A stretch of DNA of 64,000 nucleotides from Linnemannia schmuckeri (taxonomy: Eukaryota; Mortierellomycota; Mortierellomycetes; Mortierellales; Mortierellaceae): contig JANATG010000013.1 in assembly GCA_029449235.1 (NCBI GenBank), forward strand, positions 744,001-808,000. Direction: 5' to 3'. This document shows, piece by piece, positions 1 to 10,994 of this stretch; position 1 is the first letter of the stretch; every line of letters begins with the position of its first letter. Made by a program: the position numbers and the translations under genes. Under the pieces are notes generated by a model that had not been told where the DNA came from, did not search any database, and worked only from the letters and a program-made list of their open reading frames with translations.

Positions 1-2
1 CC

Positions 3-113
3 CTTCCCCTACCACTCCAATCCTGCCCCCTGGTTGCTGCATCCATGCCTGCACACCCTCCTCCCACCTCCTTCTCACCTATCCTCTCCTTCTTCTCGGT
101 CAATGACGAGTAA
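3..113 (+). CDS. 3' end of an upstream gene (partial, uncertain)
   Basis: A frame open from the left edge ends at a TAA at 111-113 and encodes a Pro/Ser-rich tail ending in FFSVNDE. The neighbouring frames are also open or nearly so, so this frame is chosen only because it looks most protein-like. No domain can be recognised in so short a piece. Confidence 0.25.
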   Translation, partial: LPLPLQSCPLVAASMPAHPPPTSFSPILSFFSVNDE

Positions 114-1257
114 AGATCAAAATCATACCCTCCCAACACTTACTTGGACTGGCATGGGTGAAAGAACAACCAATAGAATCCTCGCGTGTCCACCACGCGT
201 TTGGTTCTTGCACTGCAGCGTAAAAGACCGTAGTTCTTTGCTCTTGGCCTTTTGGCCTACTGCGCAAAAAAGGCATGCAAGGTGCTATAAGACCTAGATG
301 GCTTCTCCACTCTAATTCCTCGGAACTCGTTATCTTTTTATTGTTGTTTTCTGATACTTTGGGTACTATATAGACATCTGCTTATGTGCAATTGGTTCAT
401 CGACGTCATGGGTTAGGCAGAGCTCAGAGGTACGCTTATCCTCTCAGCAACAAGATTGGTCATGAGGGAGTGAAGTGGAGTAATGCAGTGGATAGTATAT
501 GTTTGTCCTCGGCTTGGTCCAAAGGGCGTCCATCTCGGTAGTGTTATCATTTTTTTAATACGATCGTGTTGGCTAATTAAGTTGCTAATGTGCCTGTGTT
601 TGTTCCTATTTGTTCACATGTTGTCGCAGGAGTGAGTCGTCATTCAACTTGCTTCTATTTTGTCGTCATTTGGCATAATGAATGCCGGACATCTAGGAGA
701 GAGAAAGGCAAGGAGAGAGAGAGCCAGGGACGGCAATGATCAAGGAGATACTGGGAACTGATAACTTTATTTGTCTGATCAACTGGTCATCTCCCTCTCC
801 TGCAGGTCCAGTTCGGCTGTTCGTACCTTTGTAGTGCTCCTGTGCCTTTGTATAGAGTGATGAGAACTCAATAGGTCGTAAGCTGACTAGAGGGATCTAC
901 GTAAGTGATACGCAAGAACTAATTCATACCCGATGATCTTAGGTAGTGGCAGGCGTGCGATCGCCCTCTGGCAAAGGAGGACCCTTTTTGATGTGCTCGG
1001 TCCTTTTAGTAGGAGGGAGGGTACAAGCCACCAACCATGTGCACCTCTGTTGTCGTCCTTGTTTGCACAATGTTCCCAAACAACACACGTTTGTCTTTCA
1101 CTATCGCCTTCCGCACTTCCTACTTTGCACCCTTCACACCTTCATCCAACTTGGAAATCACAACTCACGACACCTCCTGACGCGACATTCGCACCACACT
1201 ACTACCTCAACACAACCTTTTTACCACGACTTACCACCACCAACCAAAACAAGCAAC
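114..1257. other. Intergenic region upstream of the Fmp46-like gene
   Basis: No convincing gene is seen. A purine-rich GA stretch lies near 690-730. A pyrimidine/AC-rich leader runs into the ATG at 1258. In-frame upstream ATGs (for example at 946) fall in low-complexity sequence and are unlikely starts. Confidence 0.5.
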
Positions 1258-1772
1258 ATGTCTTTCCGTCTCCCAAAGTTCCCAATGATCACAATCTTCC
1301 ACAACCCATCCCTCAAGACTTCCACCGAAGCCCTATCCCTCCTCCAAAAGACCTCACGTCGGTACAATTTCGAAATCGATCTTATCCAGAGCAATAAGCA
1401 ACCCCCTACTCACCAACAGGTCGCCAATATCGTTGAGTATCTGGGTAACGGGTCCATTGACGAGGGGTTGGCGCAGGTGTTGGTTCCGGAAGTAGAGAAG
1501 AAGCCGTCGACGGTGGCGGAGGTGCAGGAGATTCTGGATAGGAACCCTAAGTACTTGAGGAAACCGTTGCTTGTTGACTGGAATCGGGGGAAGGCGTTGA
1601 TAGCTGATGTAAGTTCTTTTTTGTTAATTGATGGTTGATTGACTTTAAGGTTGTTTGATTGACAGTAGTTTCATTAGTTTGACGCGCACGCGTGTATTTT
1701 ATTGTTGTTTTGGCCTGGTAGCCCCCAAAAAGGGTCTTTGAGATGGTCAAGGGTGCCTACGAAGAACGGTGA
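1258..1772 (+). CDS. Fmp46-like mitochondrial redox protein (DUF1687, thioredoxin fold)
   Basis: Two exons, 1258-1608 and 1722-1772, encode 133 residues. The 113-nt intron has GT and AG ends and phase 0, and the second exon gives a short basic tail ending EMVKGAYEER. The protein opens with the pattern ITIFHNPSLKTSTEALSLLQ, followed by a helical region and PLLVDWNRGKALIAD. This matches the fungal Fmp46 family (DUF1687), small mitochondrial proteins with a thioredoxin-like fold and a putative redox role. Upstream in-frame methionines exist, but the ATG at 1258 sits right after an A/C-rich leader and gives the usual family length. The gene stands alone, with no functional link to its neighbours. 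Family assignment is from recognition, not a search. Confidence 0.75.
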
Positions 1773-2395
1773 AAATGTCACAGAAGAACACAGCTTTTGT
1801 ACCGTCATGCATGCAAGCAATAAATACTTCATTGTTAAGTAATTCCTCACAACCTTACTTGCGGAAAGAAAAACGAGGTGATAGCGTGAGAAAACTAATG
1901 AACAAATAGACGCGTCCGTTATTTTCTATTCCATCAAGACGCGCCGAGTATGATAAAAAAAGATGACAGATATGATGGTTTGAGGGTGGCCATACCTGTC
2001 TGATGATGGACAAACCCAGGTCACCCACAAAGATGCACGGCACACTATTTTTTCCTTCCTAAAGTTTACACCCTCCGTCCCTCGTATTTTTTCTTGCGTC
2101 CTGGGTCGTAAGCTCGGACGTGGACTTTTGTTGTCTTCCTTACATCTTCCCTCCTATATCACAAACAACAAAAAAGACAAGGATACTAGCCAACCCCACA
2201 CAAAGGTTTTCATATCTAATTTCTCGTCCTTTCAACCTGCATCCAACTAACTACAACGAAAAATAAAAAGTAAGGATCCAGACTGTATGTTTTTTTTTAT
2301 TGCCGGATATCACCCTCTTTTCGTGCGTGTTCGTCTTCATTTACAGGAAAGAAATTGTACTGAGCACGCGCATAATTAATTAACGCCGTATTATA
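1773..2395. other. Intergenic region
   Basis: AT-rich with poly(T)/poly(A) patches. No coding or RNA feature is seen. Confidence 0.45.
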
Positions 2396-2399
2396 TCTT

Positions 2400-3622
2400 A
2401 CTCTCCTTGTTTTGACATAAACCAATAGTATATAAGGTTTCAAACACATTACCATTCTGTACCAATGCTGCCATTATCGGTAGATGCATTGTCGTCGTGG
2501 AGGGATTCGGCAGGATATGGAAAAGTTGTCCGTATGATGTGGTATCCTCGTCGCACCACACGAGGGCAAAAAAATTACATAATGGCAAGGAGAATTATCA
2601 AGACATTGATCGGCTGAACTCGCAAGCGAATGGGTGAGTCATGTCGCAGAACAAAGAAACAATTCGAAGCCATTTTTAACTTGATGTAGCTCCTCCTACT
2701 CACCCCCTTTTCTTCCACATCTTCTTTTTCTAATATAGACTGAACTCGAGACGCTCCGAGCTGAGTTCGAGACCCTTACGTCGATTAAAGAAACTCCTGC
2801 GGAACCGAAAAAAGCTAAAGAAGAACTCAACCCGGTCGAAAAAAGGCTACAAGGAGATGTTTCCCGAGAAAAAGGATCCGCAGCAATGGATTCATGCGAC
2901 CAAGAAGCGCTTAGATGAAAAAAAGCAACTGATTAACGAGCTCGAGCTGGAGCTTAATTGGTATCGATTGGTACACAGCGGCATCGGTATCGGAGTTGAA
3001 AGTGAAGAGGCAGAGACGATGAAGAACTTGTTAAAGGTTAAAAGTTGAAGCAGTCATGAAAGTGGTACAGGAACTTGAAGGCAATGGCGTAAGCCTACAA
3101 TTACAGGATTGAAAAAACGGCGGAGATGGCATCATAAGTTTCCGAACCTGGCCGACATGCTCCTTTGTCATGGTACAGCGGAACTTTTTTTTTTTGCGGA
3201 GGAGCAAAATCTGACGCGTGCTTTCCTATTTATTTATGATAGACATATCGTCATGGAGCTGGTCCGTCATGAGAAAGAAGGAGTACTTGCAAGTTGTTGT
3301 ATTGACGTCGTTACAAGATGAAAAAATTGGACACCGTCAAAGACATCAAAGAGCGAATCAACCGATGATTTGAAAAAGGAGAGCGTATCTTGGAGATCGA
3401 CCTGCTGGTCATCGTCAAACAGCGTCGTAAGATCCATAACAACATGCAAAAGAACGCTCAAACGGAATCGGCAGCTGCCAAATATTTGTTAATATACGTG
3501 GTGGTATGTAAATTAAATTTGAGAAATCGAACAAGATATTCTTCAGGAATGAACGCAAGGCCAAGGCGAGACAAGTCTACAGAACCGTGCTCCTCTTGAA
3601 CATATTCGAGTTAAAGCGCTAG
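2400..3622 (+). pseudogene. Decayed coiled-coil protein gene
   Basis: Several protein-like segments follow one another on the plus strand but do not join without breaks. An open stretch at about 2410-2631 ends at a GTGAGT donor-like site, and a TATAG acceptor lies near 2739. A charged coiled-coil frame, 2741-3048, includes DEKKQLINELELELNWYR. A shift of frame near 3043 leads into VMKVVQELEGNGVSLQLQD, and another near 3108 into a Lys/Arg-rich frame. A segment from about 3316 (KKLDTVKDIKERINR, then an in-frame TGA, then GERILEIDLLVIVKQRRK) runs to a GTATGT donor. After an acceptor near 3545 a last exon ends FELKR at the TAG 3620-3622. The composition and order look like a former multi-exon gene broken by frameshifts and a stop. 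I do not recognise the family. Confidence 0.45.
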
Positions 3623-4785
3623 AAAGAACAAACAATCAAACAAAAACACAATATGAAAGTCTCTTACATCTTTCGTCCGATACCATTAAAGAAAGGTACC
3701 TATTATCTACTACGTCCGGCATGGATTGGTATTGAAGCAAACTAAGTGCATTCAGGAGATGTCAATCCCAGGTGAGTCCTAGATCATAGATTACGCTCCT
3801 TGAAGCATCTTTCGCTCTATCCAGCTGTCTCTTTTTCTCCCCGCTCTCCATTTTCTTTCTTTTTTTTTTTTGCCTTTTCAGGATGGGCGAATAAAATTTT
3901 AAACACGTATACGCATTCGAGTCTACTACGTACCTCATTGTCTTAGTTACCGAGTATGCCACTTGGGAGCGTATTTCGGTTGAAGGCGAGACGGATAAAC
4001 GGATAAAGTGACAACAGGATGTCGAAAGTAGGCACGATGCTTGTGGAGTTGACAGGGATGTTGCACGAAAAAGGAGTGGATGAAGATTTTGGCAATTCAT
4101 GCCTGAGTTTGCCCGATCAAACCAGGTTTTCTCCCCTCATTTCGATCCGCTTAAAGATAATGAGGAAGGTGAGGAAGTGGAAAATAAAGGAAAGAGCGAT
4201 CGTTGAGGGAGAAAGGGAGGAAGAGGAGAAGACGCCTTGTCACCCTATTATAGCGGAGAAAGAAATTGTTTTCTTCGAAATTACAAGGCCTTAGCACAGG
4301 AAAAGGAAGGGCGAAATTTTATTCGTCAATGGATGCAAACGACAACTTTACGTGTTCGTAATCTCAGTGGTTGAAATGAGTCGAGACAAGAAAAAGGAAA
4401 AAAGACACCACACGTCAAACGCTGTTTGAACAGGGTGTATTCAAGATTCACACAAGAAAAAAACAGGTTTGGGTAAGGGATGGGTGAGAGATCGCACGTC
4501 TCAATTAGACAACTTTGTGAACCAGATCCCCGATCTATACCACCACTTCCTTCAGCTTGACAATAACTGTTATTTGGCTTAATACCCAATTGGTGGGTAT
4601 GAGGATATGAACGTGGGGCTAAGCTACCAGCTAACAAACAAAGTAATCAATCGCCCGAAGTACAATAATATGGTGCTCTGTTCTCTTATTTAAGCTGTTG
4701 GCTCCCCATCATTTTTCTCTCATCATCAAATCCACCAAACAACAATTCGACCTTATTTAACTCAACTAACGCGCTCATAACAATC
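3623..4785. other. Upstream region of alcohol dehydrogenase copy 1
   Basis: No gene is seen. Two blocks resemble blocks upstream of the other dehydrogenase copies. Block A, 3757-4140, resembles 6290-6665: both hold TTGCGCTCCTTGAA-like sequence or close variants, a GGATAAA doublet, TTGCACGAAAA and GCCCGATCAAACC. Block B, 4326-4640, resembles 6850-7130 and 10489-10760. The gene's immediate promoter has TCTTATTTAAGCT at 4684-4696, also found before copy 2. Confidence 0.6.
4684..4696 (+). promoter_or_regulatory. TATA-like element of alcohol dehydrogenase copy 1
   Basis: TCTTATTTAAGCT lies about 90 bases before the ATG. It is followed by a pyrimidine-rich leader, and the same element in a similar position precedes copy 2 (7147-7159). 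Confidence 0.5.
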
Positions 4786-6112
4786 ATGACTGTCATCAAC
4801 ACCATTGTCGAAGACACCACCACTACCTTTACCGGCTGGGCCACCACTGGAGCTCTCCCCCTTAAGCAGTTCTCCTACCACCCCCGCCCCCTCGGCTCCA
4901 AGGATATCGAGGTCGAGGTCACCCACTGCGGCATCTGTGGATCCGACATTTCCACCCTCACTGGTGGATGGGGCGCGCTTCCAGGGCCTTGCATCACTGG
5001 CCACGAGGTTGTTGGTACCGTCGTCGCTGCTGGTCCCCAGAGTCTCCACCAGAACGGCTCTCTTGTCGGTGTCGGCGGCCTTGTCAACTCTTGCGGTGAC
5101 TGCAAAGACTGCAACAACGGATTCCAGCAGCTATGCGCCATGAAGACTTTTATCTTCAATGATGTCTACCACGACGGAAGCAATGCTGTTCCTCAGGGTG
5201 GGTTCGCCGATCGCGTCCGTGTTAGCAGCGAGTTTGCGTACAAGATCCCCTCAGAGATCTCTCCTGCTGAAGGTATAAAGCGGCTATTTTTCTTTTTCAT
5301 TTCTCTCCTTTTCCTGCGGCCTTGGCCTTTTATTTACAAAACTAACACCATACTTTATTATTATTTATTTGTTAAGCCGCTCCTCTTCTGTGCGCTGGTA
5401 TCACCACCTACACTCCCTTGAAGCACTTTGGTGCTGGACCCGGCAAGCGTGTCGGTGTCATGGGTATTGGTGGACTTGGTCACTTGGCCATCCAGTGGGC
5501 CGCTGCCTTCAAGGCCGACGAGGTTGTTGCCATCTCCACCAGCGACAGCAAGCGCGAGGAGGCCAAGAAGTTGGGTGCCACCAAATTTGTCAAGTAAGTT
5601 TTCTTTCCCTCCCCTTACTTTCGGATCATCGGCATTCATAGAACCTGACGTATCGTATCTTCAATCAAAAACACTGACCCATTGTTTCTCCTATCACGTT
5701 TTTTTTTCTTTTCAATAGCTCCAGGAACGAAGAAGAAAGAAAAGCCACCCGCCACAGTCTCGACATCTTGCTCGTGACAAGCAATGACAAGGACGCCAAC
5801 TGGGCAGAACTCATCGACTACGTCGCCAACCATGGCACCTTGGTCTTCTTGGCTCTGCCTGAAGTCGCCACTGTTGCTGTCCCTCCTAGCGCCCTCTTGA
5901 TGCGCCACATCTCAATTGCCGGGTCCTTGACCGGAGGTCGCGAAATCACCCAGGAAATGTTGGAGTTTGCGGCCGAGCACAATGTCCGCCCCTGGATCAC
6001 TACCATGCCCATGAGCGATGCTAACGCTGCCGTCAAGGTCACAATTGAGGGCCGTCCCCGCTACAGAGTCGTTATGGAAACCGAAGCTGCTGCCCGTCTT
6101 CAGAAGCACTAG
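4786..6112 (+). CDS. Zinc-dependent alcohol dehydrogenase, tandem copy 1
   Basis: Exons 4786-5272, 5377-5593 and 5719-6112 give 365 residues. The protein is a medium-chain zinc alcohol dehydrogenase of the NADP-dependent cinnamyl-alcohol/Adh6-Adh7 type, which interconverts aldehydes and primary alcohols in the cytosol. Seen directly: the catalytic-zinc motif CGICGSD, GHEVVGTVVAAG, the structural-zinc cysteines in CGDCKDCNNGFQQLC, and the Rossmann loop GIGGLGHLAIQWAA in exon 2. The family is about 350-365 residues long, so the gene is full length. Both introns interrupt codons at the same places in all three copies (after PAE, and within the Asn of VNSRNEEER). Substrate cannot be told from sequence. 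Exon 2 is almost identical to exon 2 of the other copies, while exon 1 and the introns are not. Confidence 0.92.
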
Positions 6113-6289
6113 CTCCTCTATTCCCATTGTTTTATGTCACAAAGCAAGAGTTGCCTTGAATAAAAAAAATACCTTTGTCCCTTTTGTTCAAGTCTCTTCG
6201 CTTGTGTAGCCTTGATATCTCCGCATAGTTTACACGAATAAAAGACATACCGCTTTGGACTCAACCTTGACCTCTGGGACATAAAGAGT

Positions 6290-6665
6290 GCATCTAAGAA
6301 ACGTCAATTGTAGGCGAACCAGGTTATAGTTTGCGCTCCTTGAAACCATCCTTTGGTTTATCCTCAGCCCATTGCACTTCTCTTTTCAGGACGGGTAAAC
6401 CGAATTTTGAACCCGAATACATTGAGCTTATGTCACTCATACTCTTGAATTGATTACCGAGGGTGTAGCTCCAAGAAGTGGACCTTGATGGAAAGCGAGG
6501 CGGATAAATGGATAAATGGAAATAGAGTGTCGAGAATGAGTGTGATGCCCATGAACAGTGACAGAGTGTTGCACGAAAACGGGGCAGATGAAGGATTTGA
6601 CAATTCAAACCATGATTTTTTTTTGCCCGATCAAACCTGTTGTTTCTCCCAAGATTAGTTCTGTT
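6290..6665 (+). repeat. Diverged duplicate of the 3757-4140 upstream block
   Basis: By eye this aligns with 3757-4140 over its whole length. Shared landmarks in the same order are GCGCTCCTTGAA or a close variant, CTTTTCAGGA, GGATAAA in tandem, TGTTGCACGAAAA, GACAATTCA or a variant, and GCCCGATCAAACC. It supports a duplication unit that includes upstream DNA as well as the coding sequence. Confidence 0.6.
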
Positions 6666-7146
6666 AACAAGGAAGGCGACGAGGCACAAAATAAAGTAAA
6701 GGACGGCCGTCGAGATAGTGAGGGCAGGAGTAGAGAAAGCTGACGCTCGTCCTACTGATGTGATCTACGATCGGCTGGAGAAAGAAAGATATGTCTTTCA
6801 AATTCACGGGGCCATAGCATAGGAAAAAGGAGAGAGCAACATTGCTAGCTGATTGGATGTAAACGAGGGTTAAGACAAGAAAGGAAAAAATAAGCCGCAC
6901 ATCAATACGAACCACAAAAGTCGGTTTCACCCGGGTTCCGATTGGAATGGGCGAGGTCAACACTTTTCGATTGGACAGCCGTGCGTGTATGCTACGTAAT
7001 TCCTCGTCTCCAGGCATCGTTCCTTCAACTAAACGACAACTGCTGCTTGGCTTGACTTCGGGTATGAAAGATATAATGTACGAAAGATCGTCAGCGAACA
7101 GAGTTGAAGGAACAGAGTTGAAGCGGAACAACGTAATGTGGTGACT

Positions 7147-7159
7147 TCTTATTTAAGCT
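7147..7159 (+). promoter_or_regulatory. TATA-like element of alcohol dehydrogenase copy 2
   Basis: TCTTATTTAAGCT is the counterpart of the element before copy 1. Here the poly(T) run separates it from the start codon. Confidence 0.45.
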
Positions 7160-7171
7160 ATTGGATCCCCC

Positions 7172-7173
<2 letters not shown>

Positions 7174-7214
<41 letters not shown>
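7174..7214 (+). repeat. Poly(T) tract, 41 bases
   Basis: An uninterrupted run of T lies between the TATA-like element and the ATG of dehydrogenase copy 2, probably in or next to its 5' leader. Copies 1 and 3 have only short T runs in this place. Confidence 0.9.
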
Positions 7215-7283
7215 CCTTTTCATCGGTTCAACCAAACAATACCTCTTTCTTACTCACCTCAACCAACACACTCAAAAACAATA

Positions 7284-8592
7284 ATGCCCGCCAACAACAC
7301 CAACGTCGAAGACACCACCACCACCTTTACCGGCTGGGCCTCCTCCGGTTCCCTTCCTTTGAAAAAATTCTATTACCACCCTCGCCGTCTCGGATCCAAG
7401 GACATTGAGGTCGAAGTCACTCACTGCGGTATCTGTGGATCTGACATCTCCACTATCACCGGAGGATGGGGAACACTTCCAGCACCTTGCATCGCCGGTC
7501 ATGAGATTGTCGGTACCGTCGTCGCTGCTGGTCCCCAGAGTCTCAGCAAGGTCGGCGATCTTGTCGGTATCGGCGGCGTTATCGATTCTTGCGGTGACTG
7601 CAAGGATTGCAAGAATGGATTCCAGCAGCTCTGCGTAAACAAGTCTTTTGTCTTCAATGACATTTATCATGATGGAAGCAACGTCCAGACTCAGGGAGGA
7701 TTCGCTGACCGTATTCGGGTTAGTAGCGAGTTTGCGTACAAGATTCCCTCAGAGATCTCTCCCGCCGAAGGTACAATTTTCTTTTTCTTCTATATTTCTA
7801 TCCGGATACTTCTTTCCTAAGTCCTCAGCTCTTTTTCATAACTAATACTCTATTTTTTTGTGCTTCACCTCATTTAGCTGCGCCTCTTCTGTGCGCTGGT
7901 ATCACCACCTACACTCCCTTGAAGCACTTTGGTGCTGGACCCGGCAAGCGTGTCGGTGTCATGGGTATTGGTGGACTTGGTCACTTGGCCATCCAGTGGG
8001 CCGCTGCCTTCAAGGCCGATGAGGTAGTCGCCATCTCCACCAGCGACAGCAAGCGCGAGGAGGCCAAGAAGTTGGGCGCCACAAAGTTTGTCAAGTAAAA
8101 TTTTCCTCCCATTGATGCCATTGGCTGCGATTGAAACACGATTCTTTATGTCAAGCAAAGACCCTAACCCATTATATATCCTATTCTTCTATCGTTATGT
8201 TCAATAGCTCAAGGAATGAGGAAGAGCGAAAGGCCGCTCGTCATAGTATGGACATCTTACTGTTGACAAGCAATGACAAAGATACCGACTGGGCCGAGCT
8301 TATCGACTATGTCGCCAACCACGGCACCTTGGTCCTCCTTGCCATGCCCGAGATCCCCACCATTGCAGTTCCTCTAGGCTCGCTCTTGATGCGTCACGTT
8401 TCAATTGCTGGATCCTTGACCGGAGGTCGCGAAATCACCCAGGAGATGTTGGAATTTGCGGCCGAGCACAATGTCCGCCCCTGGATCACCACCATGCCCA
8501 TGAGCGATGCTAACGCTGCCGTCAAGGTCACAATGGAAGGTCGTCCTCGCTACAGAGTTGTTATGGAGACCGAAGCTGCTGCTCGCCTTTAG
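7284..8592 (+). CDS. Zinc-dependent alcohol dehydrogenase, tandem copy 2 (C-terminus shortened)
   Basis: Exons 7284-7770, 7878-8094 and 8208-8592 give 362 residues. It is the same NADP-dependent zinc alcohol dehydrogenase type as its neighbours, with CGICGSD, GHEIVGTV, CGDCKDCKNGFQQLC and GIGGLGHLAIQW intact. Introns fall at exactly the same codons as in copies 1 and 3. The reading frame stops at a TAG (8590-8592) where the other copies have CAG. This copy therefore ends EAAARL and lacks the final Gln-Lys-His; the bases after the TAG still read like the lost codons. Loss of three terminal residues need not inactivate the enzyme. Exon 3 resembles copy 1 in its second half and copy 3 in its first half. 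Confidence 0.9.
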
Positions 8593-9326
8593 AAGCATTT
8601 ACTCCCCTAATTCTCAATTTTTTTTTCTTTTAATTCTTTAAGCATGTGTAACGTGTAAAATTCATTTGCACACTGTAACTTTTCCACACTTGTATTAAAT
8701 CCTGGCTTATGTGACGTATTGAGGTGCAAAGAGAGGAAAAAAGAAAGTGTTTTAAAGCATCAAAACCAAATCCCCGCATCCCTCGTTCTATCTCTCTCTA
8801 GTTGGCACAGACTACCATACGACCGTAACTCCAGAGGGAAGCCAGCAGGAGTGCAAAGCGTCTCTCACTGTTGTTCACATGGGTCCGCAAACGAACGCCA
8901 CATAAACACCCGCGCAACGGAGAGCGTGGATGACCAAAAAAAACAAGTCCTTTCATTCGTGATCGCCTGGGATGGAACTTATGAACACCGGTGGTCCACG
9001 GCCTCTATAAAACCGTTTTTACCCAACCTGAGCCCACCGGTGTTAAAACACCATTATAGTATATTCTTTTGACTATCCGATAGGTTTTTACCACCCAGTC
9101 TCCCAAAACCAGCAAGGCCACTCGTTTCCTGGTGGGACCTGGGGCAAGCGGATATGTGCAAATAGGATATAAAAGTCAAGGTCACAAAAGGAACCTTGAC
9201 CTGACACGTACGGTATCGGCTTGGACGGAAGCGGTGGGTATCTCATGAGGACATGGCGAGATCCGTGGTTGCTACCATCCATACTTTCCTTCTTCGTAAG
9301 GCGAGACAATCTTGACATAGAGACAA

Positions 9327-9361
9327 AGAGAGAGCGAGAGCGAGAGTGAGAGAGAAAGAGA
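9327..9361 (+). repeat. GA-rich microsatellite
   Basis: Imperfect GAGA/GAGC/GAGT units in a short run. No coding meaning is seen. Confidence 0.7.
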
Positions 9362-10110
9362 GTTATTCGTTTAATGTTTTATTTATTTTGAGAGAGCAAA
9401 GTGGTGAAAAGTATAGGTGAAGGGTGGAGTAGACAAGACACATGAGCACGTTGGGTGAATGAGAGTGGGGTGTGGGTTGAATGTTTCGATGGGATGAGTT
9501 GGAAGATTGAGTCAGAAGTGAAGAGTTGAAAAATGGTGGCGATGAAGGTCAACAGAGAAGTATTGAACTTTGGACACGCACAAAAAAATGAGCACACGTC
9601 AAAGATAAAGGAGTGAAGCCAAAAGTACAGCAGTCACAAATGCATGCTGAATACAAACAACAACGCGCTCCACTCCGTATCCTTGTTGCTCCATCCTACA
9701 GAAAAAGAAAGAAACAGCACGTTCGCTACAACATCTAGAGAAAGTGGTGTAAAAGAAAGCCATTGATCATGTCCTAGGAGAAGAAAATGTCAATCCAATT
9801 AACAATGTCTCCACGTCAAAAAATAAATAAATAAGATAGTTGACCATGTTCTTTTCCTTTGAACTAGGAACACTTATCCTTTTCTTTTGGAGTAGATTCA
9901 CCAATCACAATCTGTACCCGCGTCTTTCTCTCCTGCGCAATGCTCGTTGCTCACTCTTCTTCTTTTTGTTTTCGACTTTGCTTTGTCAAACGGATGAGGT
10001 TCTAGACATGCATTCGTTAAGTGGTTACTGCGGCTCATTCTCCTCTTACATTGTGTACCGGGGATGCACCTTTGGGATATACTGCAGCAACAAACATTAG
10101 AAATGCATTG

Positions 10111-10146
10111 ATGGATAAACGGATAAAAGGATAAAAGGATAAAACG
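10111..10146 (+). repeat. Tandem GGATAAA(A) units upstream of dehydrogenase copy 3
   Basis: Four GGATAAA units in a row. The same motif occurs in tandem pairs at 3992-4007 and 6502-6517 upstream of copies 1 and 2, so this is an expanded version of a shared upstream feature. Confidence 0.65.
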
Positions 10147-10867
10147 ACAGAGCTGCGCATTGAAGGCAAAGATACATGCATGAAAAACAACACTGCGCTG
10201 CTGCATTGGGACACAGAATGAGAGAGGAAAGAAAGGGATAAAAATTTCTTTGGTTTGCCCGAACCAACCAAAAATTGTTCCCGATCAAATCCGTCCGGAC
10301 ATTGACAGAAAGCAAATAAAGGGGGTATTCAGATACAGAAGGCGATAAAGCAGAAGAAAGAAGAACAAAAAAAACTGCTTACAAACCTCATGGACGGCTA
10401 AAGTGGAAAAACTGCGATCGAGACAGGCGCGGAGTGGGAAACGCACATTGCAGCCGTCATTATTGACATGGGTTCCACGCATAGTATGGAAAAGGAGCAA
10501 TCCTATTCGCCAATGAGGACTGTAAACAATTGCGTGTCTGCAACCTCAGTGGTTGAACGTGCCCAGAACAAAGATAGGAGACCCTCACTATACGTCAATA
10601 TGAAAGAAAGGAACATAATTGAAAAAAAGAAGAGTGGGTTGAATGGAATGGGTCTAGTCGCAGATTCAATCGACACCTGGATTCCCGATTTATACACCAA
10701 CAGCAAAAGAAAGTTGTTTTGTCATCATCTTCTTCACATACAGTTTCTATGTTGTGCTGATCCCTAATTCAAGGGCGTATGTGATAAGGAAAGAGTACAA
10801 CGTTATTTCACAAACACAATTAGAGTACGGAGCTCGATCCTCTCAAGGTAGATCATTACCAACGTTT

Positions 10868-10876
10868 GTATAAAAA
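10868..10876 (+). promoter_or_regulatory. TATA box of alcohol dehydrogenase copy 3
   Basis: TTGTATAAAA-type sequence lies about 120 bases before the ATG, followed by a pyrimidine-rich then CAACTCAACT-type leader. It differs from the TTATTTAAG form of copies 1 and 2. Confidence 0.5.
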
Positions 10877-10994
10877 CTCCACCATCCTCCGCCTTCTTTC
10901 CTGTTTTTTTTTATAATCATCTCAAACCAACTCAACTCAACTCACCAACAACAACTCTCAACCCAACTCAACCCCAGAAACTCAAAAAACAAAC

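Larger units (their letters stand above)
6113..7283. other. Spacer between alcohol dehydrogenase copies 1 and 2
   Basis: No gene is seen. It holds the second versions of block A (6290-6665) and block B (6850-7130). These are followed by the TATA-like element and a 41-base poly(T) run just before copy 2. Confidence 0.6.
8593..10994. other. Spacer between alcohol dehydrogenase copies 2 and 3
   Basis: No believable gene is seen in 2.4 kb. It contains an 11-base inverted repeat (8984-8994 and 9034-9044), a GA-rich microsatellite (about 9327-9361), tandem GGATAAA units (10111-10146) and a diverged block B (10489-10760). It ends in TATAAAA near 10870 and a CAACTCAACT-rich leader before copy 3. Confidence 0.55.

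Noticed and set aside
8719..9072. 117-codon plus frame between dehydrogenase copies 2 and 3
   Set aside because: The sequence is compositionally irregular with no known pattern. It has no promoter or splice support and spans the inverted repeat.
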